Shown piece after piece: positions 8,601 to 16,203 of a DNA stretch of 64,000 bases. Source of the stretch: Fidelibacterota bacterium (GTDB lineage Bacteria; Fidelibacterota; Marinisomatia; Marinisomatales; Marinisomataceae); contig JADHQL010000001.1 of NCBI GenBank assembly GCA_016777965.1, forward strand, positions 1 to 64,000, in the 5' to 3' direction. A model generated the notes under the pieces. It saw only the letters and a list, made by a program, of their open reading frames with translations. It was not told where the DNA came from and searched no databases. The position numbers and the translations under genes were made by a program. Every line of letters begins with the position of its first letter. Within the stretch, counting starts at the first letter, position 1.

Positions 8601-9384
8601 ATTAATTACTTTAATTGTTAAAGATGATGGTGGAACTGTTGGGGGTGGTGTTGATTCAACTATGGTTTCATTTAACGCCGATGTATTACCAGTCAATGAT
8701 GCGCCTGCAAGTTTCAACACAGTTGGAGAATATTTTATTTCAGATGGAGAATATATAACAGGATTAGATTTTAGAACTGTGTATATAACCCCAGAAAATG
8801 TAAATGATTCATTAAGGTTTGTATGGAATGCTACAACAGATATTGATGGAGATGATGTTTCTTATAGAATGATAGGATATCAAGGACTAGAATTTTTAAC
8901 AATGGATGAAAATGAATCCATTACTGATAATTATAAGACATGGGCCTTGAAAGATTTAGCTGCTCAGACAGATACAGTTACTGTGCTTGAAGGGTTTTGG
9001 AATGTTATTGCAAGCGACGGTTTACTATTACGATCAGCATCTATGTTAAACGGTCAAATGAGAATTGATGGAAGACAACTTATTCCAGATGTATTAGCAA
9101 TAAGACAAAGCTATCCTAATCCATTTACAGATTTTACTACAATTGAGTATGATGTTCCATCAGCCCAAGACGTTGTAATCAAGATCTTCAATATTAAAGG
9201 TCAAACGATAAAAACTCTGGTTAATGAAAATAAGAGTGCTGGATATTACACTGAGGTTTGGGATGGTACGAATGATGATGGCGATGAAGTAAGCTCTGGA
9301 GTCTATTTCTGTCAAATGTATACTCCTAAAAATCCGAATGGTGGCAGATTTGTCAAAGCCAAAAAAATGGTAAAAATTAGGTAA
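5674..9384 (+). CDS. Secreted beta-propeller protein with C-terminal type IX sorting domain
   Basis: A 1236-aa exported protein with a signal peptide ending near residue 22. Residues about 70-410 hold at least six FG-GAP-like blades (DDFGFSIALSSNYMIVGAPG, HKFGYNVTL, NKFGFGISA, SHFGYKI, EYFGRNIVLSDNLLITGA). About 420-795 is a choice-of-anchor B domain with LVIVD-type repeats (SFVDISNPENPVYIGRL, HIIDISTPSSPTKSA, RVMDISDISNPTESA) and YSHDVQCVVYDGPD. A fibronectin-III-like module follows (about 800-895), then a cadherin-like section (about 900-1015). The last 100 residues (SYPNPFTDFTTIEYDV, IKIFNIKGQTIKTL, SSGVYF) form the FlgD-Ig/Por sorting domain that directs export by type IX secretion. The cargo's function is unknown, with adhesion or surface display most likely. 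Confidence 0.82.
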   Translation: MIKSNLFKFFIIAITCSHIFAGSFGKSHSAELLSRGRSVPIAMFDDTLVAAKTFSSLTSRILDVYSYDVAANQLIKESEMTSPNPTPGDDFGFSIALSSNYMIVGAPGYKNGHGIAFLYKKNNGKWELYNTFDNPVPSNVTGTPHKFGYNVTLTDKYVSISSPFYNDGLVYVYNLDSIDNSKSSTKPFHTIDVRKLGDVEGCYAIGPNKFGFGISASFNDNKLLIGSLKEFVYMIEYIDGIPFGIDIPSPISIKSEDTKIKFGESVYVGKKNLYISALEDDGGKGRVFVYPYLQSAKMDEDQNPWINPYKIQPVLLEENSHFGYKIVEHENKVSISTFNEGKIFNYIINDSDRLELVDDIEGSSDEYFGRNIVLSDNLLITGAYYADKLYAFDLSTSNKSIVSTFSTGIGSTSIKNKIECTNGFAGSYPCKDMDLMSFTDKTEIGGSNSTSLNDIWGWTDPQTGKEYALVGMSNGTSFVDISNPENPVYIGRLPTQTNNSTWRDLKVYQNHVFIVSEASGHGMQVFDLTELRNFNGNPFTFSNTAYYSGFGNAHNIFINEDTGFAYAVGTGTCGPGGLHIIDISTPSSPTKSACVSDPNTGRSNTGYSHDVQCVVYDGPDSAYVGKEICFGSNETRVWIADVSTKSDDNSGAKTIGLGSYDNYYTHQGWLTEDHRYFIVNDELDESNNAYNNTRTLIWNVEDLNNPVVHKTYFGPTPAIDHNNYIIGNNVYMSHYTAGLRVMDISDISNPTESAYFDVYPSSNNTSFDGTWSNFPYYGSGNIVVTGIDEGLFVVSPSGSGPAPAPEVTYTIPSDGNVTLNWQDLICISSCTVNIYRSLEPGFTPDSSNLLTSINYPTFEFTDSNLDENIFYYYRLSVISNGQESLFTDEIRVKPVFVPNQAPTIDVPDDVQFFEDSRYDVVLTGISYGNDINPQNITIDATSDNNDLFSGVSIDYDPAANPILLSLIPNQDKYGTSLITLIVKDDGGTVGGGVDSTMVSFNADVLPVNDAPASFNTVGEYFISDGEYITGLDFRTVYITPENVNDSLRFVWNATTDIDGDDVSYRMIGYQGLEFLTMDENESITDNYKTWALKDLAAQTDTVTVLEGFWNVIASDGLLLRSASMLNGQMRIDGRQLIPDVLAIRQSYPNPFTDFTTIEYDVPSAQDVVIKIFNIKGQTIKTLVNENKSAGYYTEVWDGTNDDGDEVSSGVYFCQMYTPKNPNGGRFVKAKKMVKIR

Positions 9385-9387
9385 TTT

Positions 9388-10002
9388 ATGAAACCTTTAA
9401 AGAGTTTATATCAATGGGTTTTATCTTGGGCAGAAAGTGCGTATGGTACGTTAGTATTGTTTTTAGTCGCGTTTGCTGAATCTTCATTTTTTCCAGTACC
9501 TGCCGATCCTTTACTTATGGCACTATGTCTCGGAAAAGTTAAAAAGTCAATGTACTACGTTTTTATGTGTACACTTGGTTCAGTATTAGGTGGGGTATTT
9601 GGCTTTATAATAGGATATTTTTTATGGTACACACCTGGTGGTGAGCTAACAGGAATAGCAAACTTCTTTTATCGTGTGATACCAGGTTTTTCTCCGGAAG
9701 TGTTTGATAATGTTGGAGCTCAGTATGATGCTCATAATTTCTTGGTTATATTTACAGCTGCATTTACACCAATACCTTACAAAGTTTTTTCAATTACAGC
9801 AGGCGTATTTCAAATCAATCTTCCAATATTTATTATTGCTTCCATTTTAGGTAGAGGCGGAAGATTTATCATTATAGGATTGTTAATAAGGTTTTTCGGA
9901 GAACCAATTAAAGCGATGATGGATAAGCATTTTAATACATTTATTATAGTATTAACCATAATCTTTGCATTAAGTTATGTTTTAATTGGATATTTATTTT
10001 AA
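9388..10002 (+). CDS. YqaA-family (DedA/SNARE-associated) membrane protein
   Basis: A 204-aa inner-membrane protein with about five hydrophobic segments. The family signature is AFAESSFFPVPADPLLMALCL (residues 29-49) followed by GSVLGGVFGFIIGY and, later, FTPIPYKVFSITAGVF and LGRGGRFIIIGLLI. DedA proteins act in lipid or small-molecule transport across the membrane, and the YqaA branch is not characterised in detail. Starts 4 bp after the sorted secreted protein and ends 10 bp before the M28 peptidase, so the three are probably co-transcribed. Confidence 0.8.
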   Translation: MKPLKSLYQWVLSWAESAYGTLVLFLVAFAESSFFPVPADPLLMALCLGKVKKSMYYVFMCTLGSVLGGVFGFIIGYFLWYTPGGELTGIANFFYRVIPGFSPEVFDNVGAQYDAHNFLVIFTAAFTPIPYKVFSITAGVFQINLPIFIIASILGRGGRFIIIGLLIRFFGEPIKAMMDKHFNTFIIVLTIIFALSYVLIGYLF

Positions 10003-10012
10003 AGGAGCAAGA

Positions 10013-11038
10013 ATGAAATTATTTTTAGTTATGTTATTGTTTGTTACCTCATGTACAGATACAAATCAAAAATTCAGGTCAAATAATCAAGTTGAGCTAT
10101 TTAATACTTCATCAGAAATAACAATTGAAGATTTTAAAAATCATATCGGATTTTTAGCATCTGATGAGCTAGAAGGAAGAGCGTCAGGTACTTTTGGTGA
10201 CGAAATGGCAAAAGATTATATTAAAAAATTCTTTGAAAATGCTTCTTTGCCAACAAAAAGAACAGTTGAAATCCAAGAGCATTATGTTCCCGCAGAAAGA
10301 AAATGGAACTTAAAGCCAGAAGACATGACAGTGAAAACATACAATATAATTGCAACATTACCTGGAAATGACCCCATTCTTAAGGATGAATATGTAGTGA
10401 TAGGTGGTCATTATGACGGTGGAGCTGCAACTGCAGCGCAACTTAAAAAAATTAGTGGAGATAAAATTTATAATAATGCAGATGATAATGCCTCAGGAAC
10501 TGCTACTGTATTAGAGTTGTTTGAAAAGTATGCTTCAACAAATTCGAATAAAAGAACCTTAGTTTTTATACTTTTTGGTGGGGAAGAGCTAGGATTATTA
10601 GGATCAAAATATTATGTCGAAAACCCTACAGTTAATCTAGATAAAGTTCAAATGATGATTAATTTGGATATGATGGGAAGATTAACTGAAGAATTATTAT
10701 ATGTTGGAGGTGTTACATCAGGAGAAGGTTTTAAAGAGAAGTTGCAAATACATTTTGATAAAACTGATATGAACATAGATGCATATTCTAATACACCTCA
10801 TGCAGAAGATAGAAGATATAATAGATTATTCCAGAGATCTGACCATTATAATTTTTATAAAGAAGATATTCCTTGCATTTTCTTTTTTACAGGCATTCAC
10901 GATGATTACCATAGGCCATCGGATGAAATTGATAAACTTAATTTTGATGGAATTCAAAAAATTGCTAATCTAGTAGATTCAATTGTAATTGATTTTTCTT
11001 CAAATTCTCGTCTAAAATTTCAAGAAATAACAGAATAA
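10013..11038 (+). CDS. M28-family zinc aminopeptidase lipoprotein
   Basis: A 341-aa exported metallopeptidase. I start at the ATG at 10013, which follows AAAGGAGCAAG and begins a lipoprotein signal (MKLFLVMLLFVTSC, Cys14). A longer frame from 9986 would overlap the upstream gene and spoil the signal. The two-zinc M28 ligands are visible: GGHYDGG (His133), NADDNASG (Asp158), GGEELGLLGS (Glu191/192), NLDMMGR and a final DYHRPSDEID His. FLASDELEGRASGTFG near residues 47-62 is the usual N-terminal motif of this group. Likely trims peptides in the periplasm or at the surface. Its 3' end is followed by the palindrome-flanked promoter of the FecA-like receptor. Confidence 0.88.
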   Translation: MKLFLVMLLFVTSCTDTNQKFRSNNQVELFNTSSEITIEDFKNHIGFLASDELEGRASGTFGDEMAKDYIKKFFENASLPTKRTVEIQEHYVPAERKWNLKPEDMTVKTYNIIATLPGNDPILKDEYVVIGGHYDGGAATAAQLKKISGDKIYNNADDNASGTATVLELFEKYASTNSNKRTLVFILFGGEELGLLGSKYYVENPTVNLDKVQMMINLDMMGRLTEELLYVGGVTSGEGFKEKLQIHFDKTDMNIDAYSNTPHAEDRRYNRLFQRSDHYNFYKEDIPCIFFFTGIHDDYHRPSDEIDKLNFDGIQKIANLVDSIVIDFSSNSRLKFQEITE

Positions 11039-11045
11039 ATAAATT

Positions 11046-11070
11046 ATTATTGAGATTTAATCTCAATAAT
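11046..11070 (+). promoter_or_regulatory. Operator 1 upstream of the FecA-like receptor
   Basis: A perfect 25-bp inverted repeat, two 12-bp arms around one T. Its core, TGAGATT-T-AATCTCA at 11051-11065, has the 7-1-7 geometry of Fur/Zur/PerR-family boxes (Fur: TGATAAT-n-ATTATCA). It ends just before the -35 box of the promoter at 11073, and a near copy lies 53 bp downstream, centre to centre. Repressor identity is inferred. It could also act as a hairpin at the end of the M28 gene, though no T run follows. Confidence 0.6.
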
Positions 11071-11072
11071 GC

Positions 11073-11101
11073 TTGTATTTCTATTTTTTTCTATTTATAA
11101 T
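11073..11101 (+). promoter_or_regulatory. Sigma70-type promoter of the FecA-like receptor
   Basis: TTGTAT (11073-11078), a 17-bp spacer, and a perfect TATAAT (11096-11101). Transcription should start near 11108, inside operator 2. The spacer is T-rich. Position and spacing are visible, while activity is inferred. Confidence 0.6.
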
Positions 11102-11103
11102 TC

Positions 11104-11118
11104 TGAGACAAAATCTCA
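11104..11118 (+). promoter_or_regulatory. Operator 2 over the transcription start of the FecA-like receptor
   Basis: TGAGACA-A-AATCTCA, a 15-bp 7-1-7 imperfect palindrome that shares its right half and the TGAGA of its left half with operator 1. It begins two bases after the -10 box, so a bound protein would block RNA polymerase. The centre-to-centre distance to operator 1 is 53 bp, about five DNA turns. Confidence 0.55.
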
Positions 11119-11132
11119 ATAAAGTGGAAAAA

Positions 11133-13322
11133 ATGAGAAAAATTATATTTTTTATATTAAGTATTAATTTAGTTTTAGCAAACAATCCTAATGTTGTTGC
11201 TGAATCAGATTCAACGAAACCGATTGCCTTAGATGCTGTTGAAGTACTTGCAGAATCAAAGAGCATTACTTCGGGTATGTTTCTTAGAAATGCCGAACCA
11301 AGTGATGTGGTTAGTAAATCTGAATTAGATCAATTTAGATACACAGATATCCATAGAATTGTTAGTAGAATTCCAGGTGTATATATTTCCGAAGAAGATG
11401 GCTTAGGCTTAAGACCGAATATTGGTGTAAGAGGTACAGGTTCATTAAGAATGGAAAAACTTAATGTTATGGAAGATGGTGTTCTTATTGCTCCAGCTCC
11501 ATATGCTTCACCAGCAGCTTATTATTCACCAACTGCTGGTAGAATGGAATCGATTGAAGTAAGAAAAGGTTCGACTCAAATAAAACACGGTCCATTTACT
11601 ACTGGCGGTTCTTTGAATTATCTTTCTACTTCAATTCCAACTTCTAAACTTAATTCAGTATCATTAGATATTGGAAGTTTTGGTAAAACACTTATGCAAG
11701 TTAGATCAGGAGATTCAATGGGTAAGTTTGCTTACTTAATTGAATTATACTCCGATAAAATGGATGGTTTTAAGGAGCTTGATGGCGGGGGAGACACTGG
11801 TTACACTAAAACCGACTTTATGACAAAGTTAAGATATAGTTTCAGTGAGTCACATGCTCTTGAATTTAAATATTCCATAACAGATGAGTTGTCAGATGAA
11901 ACTTATCTTGGATTAACAGACGCAGATTATAGCGATAATCCATTACGTAGATATAGAGCAACTGCTCTTGACGAAATGGATGCTGATCATTCACAAGTTA
12001 TGCTATCATATGCTGCAAAACTCAACGATAGTATGAGTCTAGCTATTGTAGGATATAGTAATGATTTTGCAAGAAATTGGTACAAGCTAAACAAGGTGAA
12101 CGGTATGAGCTTAAGTTCAATTACCAAACCTACTGCTGATGGATGGAATGAATTTTATATGTTAATGAATGCACAAAATAGTGCTGATGATGCTTACAGA
12201 ATTAAAGCTAATAACAGAGAGTATTATTCTTCAGGTATTCAAGCAGTATTAAATGTTAACGCAGGTGCTCATGACATTCAAGCTGGATTGAGAATTCATA
12301 GCGATGAAATGGATAGATTCCAGTGGGAAGATCGTTACAGTATGCAAAATGGTAAACTAGTAATGACAACTCAAGCAACTAAAGGATCAGATTCAAACAG
12401 AATTGATTCTGCTGAAGCTACTGCACTTTTTGTAGAAGATAGATTTACTACTGGAGATATGACTGTTACAGCTGGCGCTAGATATGAAGAGATTACAGTT
12501 ATGAGAGATGATTGGGGCAAGACAGACCCTGATAGATCTGAAACTCCATCACAAAGAAAACATACTATGGATGTTATTGTTCCAGGTATTGGTGTTGAGT
12601 ATGCAATCAATGAATTCCAAACTGTTTCAGTTGGCGTTCATAAAGGATTTGCTCCTCCAGGACCAGGAACATCTGGAGTTACTGATAAAGCAGTTGATCC
12701 AGAAACCAGTATGAATACAGAAATTGGTTTTAAATCTAATCAAGGTTTAAATAGCTTAGAATTCACTCTGTTTATGAATAGTTATGATAACCTGTTAGGA
12801 GCAGATACTGCAGCTTCAGGTGGTGGTTCAGATGAGCTTTTCAATGGCGGCGCTGTAGATATCTCAGGTTTTGAGCTATATCTAAGAAGAATCCTTGTTG
12901 ACAATGGCAGAATTCAAATGCCATTAGAATTATCATGGACAAGCACAAAGTCAGAATTCCAGGAATCATTTGATGGATTTTGGGGTGAGGTATCTAAAGG
13001 TGATGAATTACCATATCTTCCTGATACAATGATTGCATTAAATCTAGGGTTGAATGTCGATAAGTTTTCAGCAAATATTAGCATGAAGAAAACATCAGAA
13101 ATGAGAACAGTTGCTGGTTCAGGAAGAATTGCAGAATCAAATGCAACTGATGAACTAACTATTATTGACCTTGGTTTGAGATATGCTCTTCAAGACAATA
13201 TTAGACTATCAGTTGGTATCAATAATTTCATGGATGATGACGGTATAGCGGCAAGACGTCCTTACGGAGCAAGACCGACAATGCCACGTAGTTTCTCATT
13301 AGGAGTAGATTATACTTTTTAA
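11133..13322 (+). CDS. FecA-like TonB-dependent outer-membrane receptor
   Basis: A 729-aa TonB-dependent receptor for an iron chelate, probably ferric citrate or a similar compound. The start is the ATG at 11133, which begins MRKIIFFILSINLVLAN, a plain signal peptide; a TTG at 11073 in the same frame lies inside the promoter. The plug (about residues 45-165) reads DIHRIVSRIPGVYISEEDGLGL, RPNIGVRGTGSLRMEKLNVM, EDGVLIAPAPYASPAAYYSP and GRMESIEVRKGSTQIKHGP, very close to the FecA group. The rest is a beta-barrel ending in PRSFSLGVDYTF with a terminal Phe. No FecIR pair or TonB is next to it. The likely control is the pair of palindromes around its promoter. A strong terminator follows at 13367. 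Confidence 0.88.
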   Translation: MRKIIFFILSINLVLANNPNVVAESDSTKPIALDAVEVLAESKSITSGMFLRNAEPSDVVSKSELDQFRYTDIHRIVSRIPGVYISEEDGLGLRPNIGVRGTGSLRMEKLNVMEDGVLIAPAPYASPAAYYSPTAGRMESIEVRKGSTQIKHGPFTTGGSLNYLSTSIPTSKLNSVSLDIGSFGKTLMQVRSGDSMGKFAYLIELYSDKMDGFKELDGGGDTGYTKTDFMTKLRYSFSESHALEFKYSITDELSDETYLGLTDADYSDNPLRRYRATALDEMDADHSQVMLSYAAKLNDSMSLAIVGYSNDFARNWYKLNKVNGMSLSSITKPTADGWNEFYMLMNAQNSADDAYRIKANNREYYSSGIQAVLNVNAGAHDIQAGLRIHSDEMDRFQWEDRYSMQNGKLVMTTQATKGSDSNRIDSAEATALFVEDRFTTGDMTVTAGARYEEITVMRDDWGKTDPDRSETPSQRKHTMDVIVPGIGVEYAINEFQTVSVGVHKGFAPPGPGTSGVTDKAVDPETSMNTEIGFKSNQGLNSLEFTLFMNSYDNLLGADTAASGGGSDELFNGGAVDISGFELYLRRILVDNGRIQMPLELSWTSTKSEFQESFDGFWGEVSKGDELPYLPDTMIALNLGLNVDKFSANISMKKTSEMRTVAGSGRIAESNATDELTIIDLGLRYALQDNIRLSVGINNFMDDDGIAARRPYGARPTMPRSFSLGVDYTF

Positions 13323-13366
13323 GGTTGTCTTCATTGCATTTTACTCTTAGGCCTTTTAAAGAAACA

Positions 13367-13403
13367 GAACGCCCGAACCTCTGTCATTCGGGCGTTCATT
13401 TTT
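13367..13403 (+). terminator. Strong Rho-independent terminator
   Basis: An 11-bp perfect GC-rich stem (GAACGCCCGAA at 13367-13377 with TTCGGGCGTTC at 13387-13397, 9-nt loop) followed by ATTTTT. It closes the FecA-like receptor gene and is the most GC-rich short stretch in this part of the window. Confidence 0.9.
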
Positions 13404-13465
13404 CAAGGAACTTCTTTCAATTTTTTCAATCAAATAATTAGTATACTTTTTATACTTTTTTTACT

Positions 13466-13471
13466 TATAAT
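13466..13471 (+). promoter_or_regulatory. -10 box ahead of the DUF5916 gene
   Basis: A perfect TATAAT ends 10 bp before the ATG at 13482, so a transcript starting there would have a 5' leader of only a few bases. No ribosome site is visible. The upstream sequence repeats TATACTTTTT twice but has no good -35 hexamer. The rest of the 13323-13481 gap holds only the terminator. Confidence 0.35.
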
Positions 13472-13481
13472 AACAGGCTAT

Positions 13482-15692
13482 ATGAAGAAGATAATTTTTT
13501 CACTTTTAATAACAACATTTGCTTTAGGTCAGTCTTATAAAGATTTAACGGAACGACCAGTTTATAATCCACTAAAATCCACTTCAAAAATTGTAATTGA
13601 TGGAGATTTGTCTGAACAAGATTGGCTGAATGCACAAATTGCAACTGATTTTACAGATCGTGGTATTTATCAGGGATTGCCGTCACCTTATAAAACCGAA
13701 GCTAAAATTACTTATGATAATAAAAACTTATATGTTGCATTTATAGCTTATGTTGACAAAGAAAATTTAACCTACACGATTACCAATCGTGACGAGGTTG
13801 AAGGTAATGATGATAGAGTTTACATTGCCATTGATACTTTTGATGATGAGTCATTAACATATGCAATTGGGGTTAGTGCTGGAAATATTCAAGTTGATGG
13901 TCGAGACGGCTATGGATTTGATTCAAATCTTGATATCATTTATGATACTGCTGTTCAAATTTTTGACGATAGATATCAAGCAGAGTTTTCTATCCCTTTT
14001 TCAAGTCTCAGATATTCTTTAGCTGATATTCAAACTTGGAGAATTAGTTTTGGAAGATTATTTACAACACCTGACATGCAAGGACATTTTGTGCATTGGG
14101 CAAATCAAATAGATGGAATTGAGTGTCAAACATGTCAATTAGGTTTTTTAAAAGATTTAGACGTTCCTCCACAATCCTCAAGGGAAACAGAATTTATCCC
14201 ATCAATTGTTGGCGGTTACTCGGAAGATAAAATCAATAATACAACCTCATCGAACGATGAAGTATCATTATTTGCAAAATACTATGTTTCATCAGTTGAC
14301 TTGCTTGAAATAGCATTGAATCCAGATTTTAGTCAAATTGAATCTGATGATATTCAAAACGATATAAATGAGGTGAATGCCTTATTTTTTCCAGAACGAA
14401 GACCTTTTTTCAGTGAGGGAGCTGAGTTATTCAAATTTGATCCTCAAAGAGGTTATATTAACTTATTTTACTCAAGAACGATAAATGATCCTTCAGTTGT
14501 TGGAAAATTTACAGGAAAGATAGGAAAAACATCATATGGAATAATTTCCGCTAAAGATGAAAATTCTTCTTTGTTATTGCCATTTGAGGAGACCAGCACT
14601 TTAGTAGATTTGGGTGAAAGTCAAACCCATGTTTTAAGATTAAAGAGAATGTTAAAATACGGTTCACACATAGGTGCTTTTACGTCCATTCGTAATTTCG
14701 AAGGGGCTGGGAATATCGGTAATATTGGTTTAGATTTACACTCTCATCCTGGAGGAAATTGGCATTTATCAGCGCATATAGCAACTTCTAGTCATGAAGA
14801 GTCAGAAAATGGTGAATACATTCCTGAAGAAGATGAAATTCAAACATTTGATAATGGAAAATATACATCAGAATTTGATGGTGAGTCAATCAGCGGATAT
14901 GCTGTTGGCTTTAATGCTACAAATCGTACCAGAACAGATGGAAAATCTTTTACCGCACGACTAAGGTCGCCAGGTTTTAGAACTAGTAACGGATTTGAAA
15001 GAAACAATTCTACAAAATGGTTTAAAGTTCAACGAAGTAAATCCATATATCATGATAGTGATACATTATTAAAATCATCCTATACTGGCGTTGTTGTTCA
15101 TAAAGAAAATTATGATGGCAGAGTTGTAAACAGCGAATATGAGCTTACAGCAAATTATGAATTTGCAAACACCTTAAATCTGAACCTGTCATATGAATAT
15201 TCTGACAAAGTATACAAAAGCTTGGATTTCAAAGGTATGAATGAGTTTTCTCTGAGGGCAAGTATTAGACCTAACTCTAAAGTGTTGTACTACACTACTC
15301 TTTCATTTCGTGATCAAATAATACGTTATATTGAAACTCCTTCAGCTGCAAATACATTGGTTGCTAATTTTTATACCGAATATCAACTTTCAGATAATAC
15401 ACAGCTTTCACTTGGTCTTGGATATGAAGATGCAAAAGATTTTTTTGATGGATATCTGTTAAACTTTAGAGCAAAACATGCATTTAATCCAAAGCTATCA
15501 TTGAGATCTAAAGTACAATATAGCGATTTCTCAAAAAGTTGGTTTATTGAGCCTTTATTGACATACCAGCCTAGTGCTTTTTCTGCATTTTACTTTGGTA
15601 TTAATGAACTTTTAGATGTAGATGATAATATTTTTTCAGGCATTAGCGAAAATAACAGACAATTTTTTATCAAATTTCAATACTTATTCTAG
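13482..15692 (+). CDS. DUF5916 outer-membrane beta-barrel with CBM9-like domain
   Basis: A 736-aa exported protein: signal peptide ending FALGQ (residue 17), then a carbohydrate-binding family 9-like beta-sandwich (about 30-215; KIVIDGDLSEQDW, YVAFIAYVDKE, VYIAIDTFDD). A long beta-rich C-terminal domain follows, with the DUF5916 hallmark VNALFFPERRPFFSEGAELF near residues 300-320, and it ends in a Phe like a barrel. This pairing is widespread in Bacteroidetes-group bacteria and has no proven function. A role in surface glycan or peptide handling is guessed from the N-terminal domain. It is separated from the receptor gene by a terminator and leads two small exported-protein genes. Confidence 0.8.
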   Translation: MKKIIFSLLITTFALGQSYKDLTERPVYNPLKSTSKIVIDGDLSEQDWLNAQIATDFTDRGIYQGLPSPYKTEAKITYDNKNLYVAFIAYVDKENLTYTITNRDEVEGNDDRVYIAIDTFDDESLTYAIGVSAGNIQVDGRDGYGFDSNLDIIYDTAVQIFDDRYQAEFSIPFSSLRYSLADIQTWRISFGRLFTTPDMQGHFVHWANQIDGIECQTCQLGFLKDLDVPPQSSRETEFIPSIVGGYSEDKINNTTSSNDEVSLFAKYYVSSVDLLEIALNPDFSQIESDDIQNDINEVNALFFPERRPFFSEGAELFKFDPQRGYINLFYSRTINDPSVVGKFTGKIGKTSYGIISAKDENSSLLLPFEETSTLVDLGESQTHVLRLKRMLKYGSHIGAFTSIRNFEGAGNIGNIGLDLHSHPGGNWHLSAHIATSSHEESENGEYIPEEDEIQTFDNGKYTSEFDGESISGYAVGFNATNRTRTDGKSFTARLRSPGFRTSNGFERNNSTKWFKVQRSKSIYHDSDTLLKSSYTGVVVHKENYDGRVVNSEYELTANYEFANTLNLNLSYEYSDKVYKSLDFKGMNEFSLRASIRPNSKVLYYTTLSFRDQIIRYIETPSAANTLVANFYTEYQLSDNTQLSLGLGYEDAKDFFDGYLLNFRAKHAFNPKLSLRSKVQYSDFSKSWFIEPLLTYQPSAFSAFYFGINELLDVDDNIFSGISENNRQFFIKFQYLF

Positions 15693-15703
15693 TAAATAAA
15701 ACC

Positions 15704-16159
15704 ATGAAGAAACATTTAATAATAATTTTTGCTTTTACTCTTTATAGCTGCGTTATGCCATTATCAATTGGAAATAAATCAGTTGTAGATAATGAAAATA
15801 AATCTGCTAATGATTCAAACACAGTGTATTCAAAAAATGGCAAGACCATGGTTGCCATTAATTACATTCTTCCTCAAAGAGCTGGGCAGTTTGAGATGTT
15901 AACAAAAACAGTGATAATGCCTGCTATAAAAAGAGAGGATGCAGAAGTTTTTAAAAGTTTAAAATTTTTAGTCCCAGAAGATAAAAATGAGGATGGTAAT
16001 TTGACATATATGTTTATAGCAAATCCTTATATGGAAGAGAAAAATTATGATATTTTTGAAGTGCTTGTATCCCAATATGGAAGAGCTAGAGCTGAAGAAT
16101 ATTTTGATCGTTGGATTAGTTGTTTTGCATATGAGCAAGAAGTCATTTCTTTCAGATGA
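15704..16159 (+). CDS. Small lipoprotein of unknown function
   Basis: A 151-aa protein with a lipoprotein signal (MKKHLIIIFAFTLYSC, Cys16). After a polar linker, residues 48-151 alternate strands and helices (TMVAINYILPQRAGQFEMLT, LTYMFIANPYMEEKNYDIFE, RARAEEYFDRWISCF), vaguely like a ferredoxin-fold dimeric alpha/beta barrel. I do not recognise a family. It starts 11 bp after the DUF5916 gene and overlaps the long frame of the next one, so it belongs to the same transcript. Confidence 0.6.
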   Translation: MKKHLIIIFAFTLYSCVMPLSIGNKSVVDNENKSANDSNTVYSKNGKTMVAINYILPQRAGQFEMLTKTVIMPAIKREDAEVFKSLKFLVPEDKNEDGNLTYMFIANPYMEEKNYDIFEVLVSQYGRARAEEYFDRWISCFAYEQEVISFR

Positions 16160-16203
16160 TAAAAACATATCTTTTTGAAAACATCTATAGTAAATTTTCT
16201 TTA

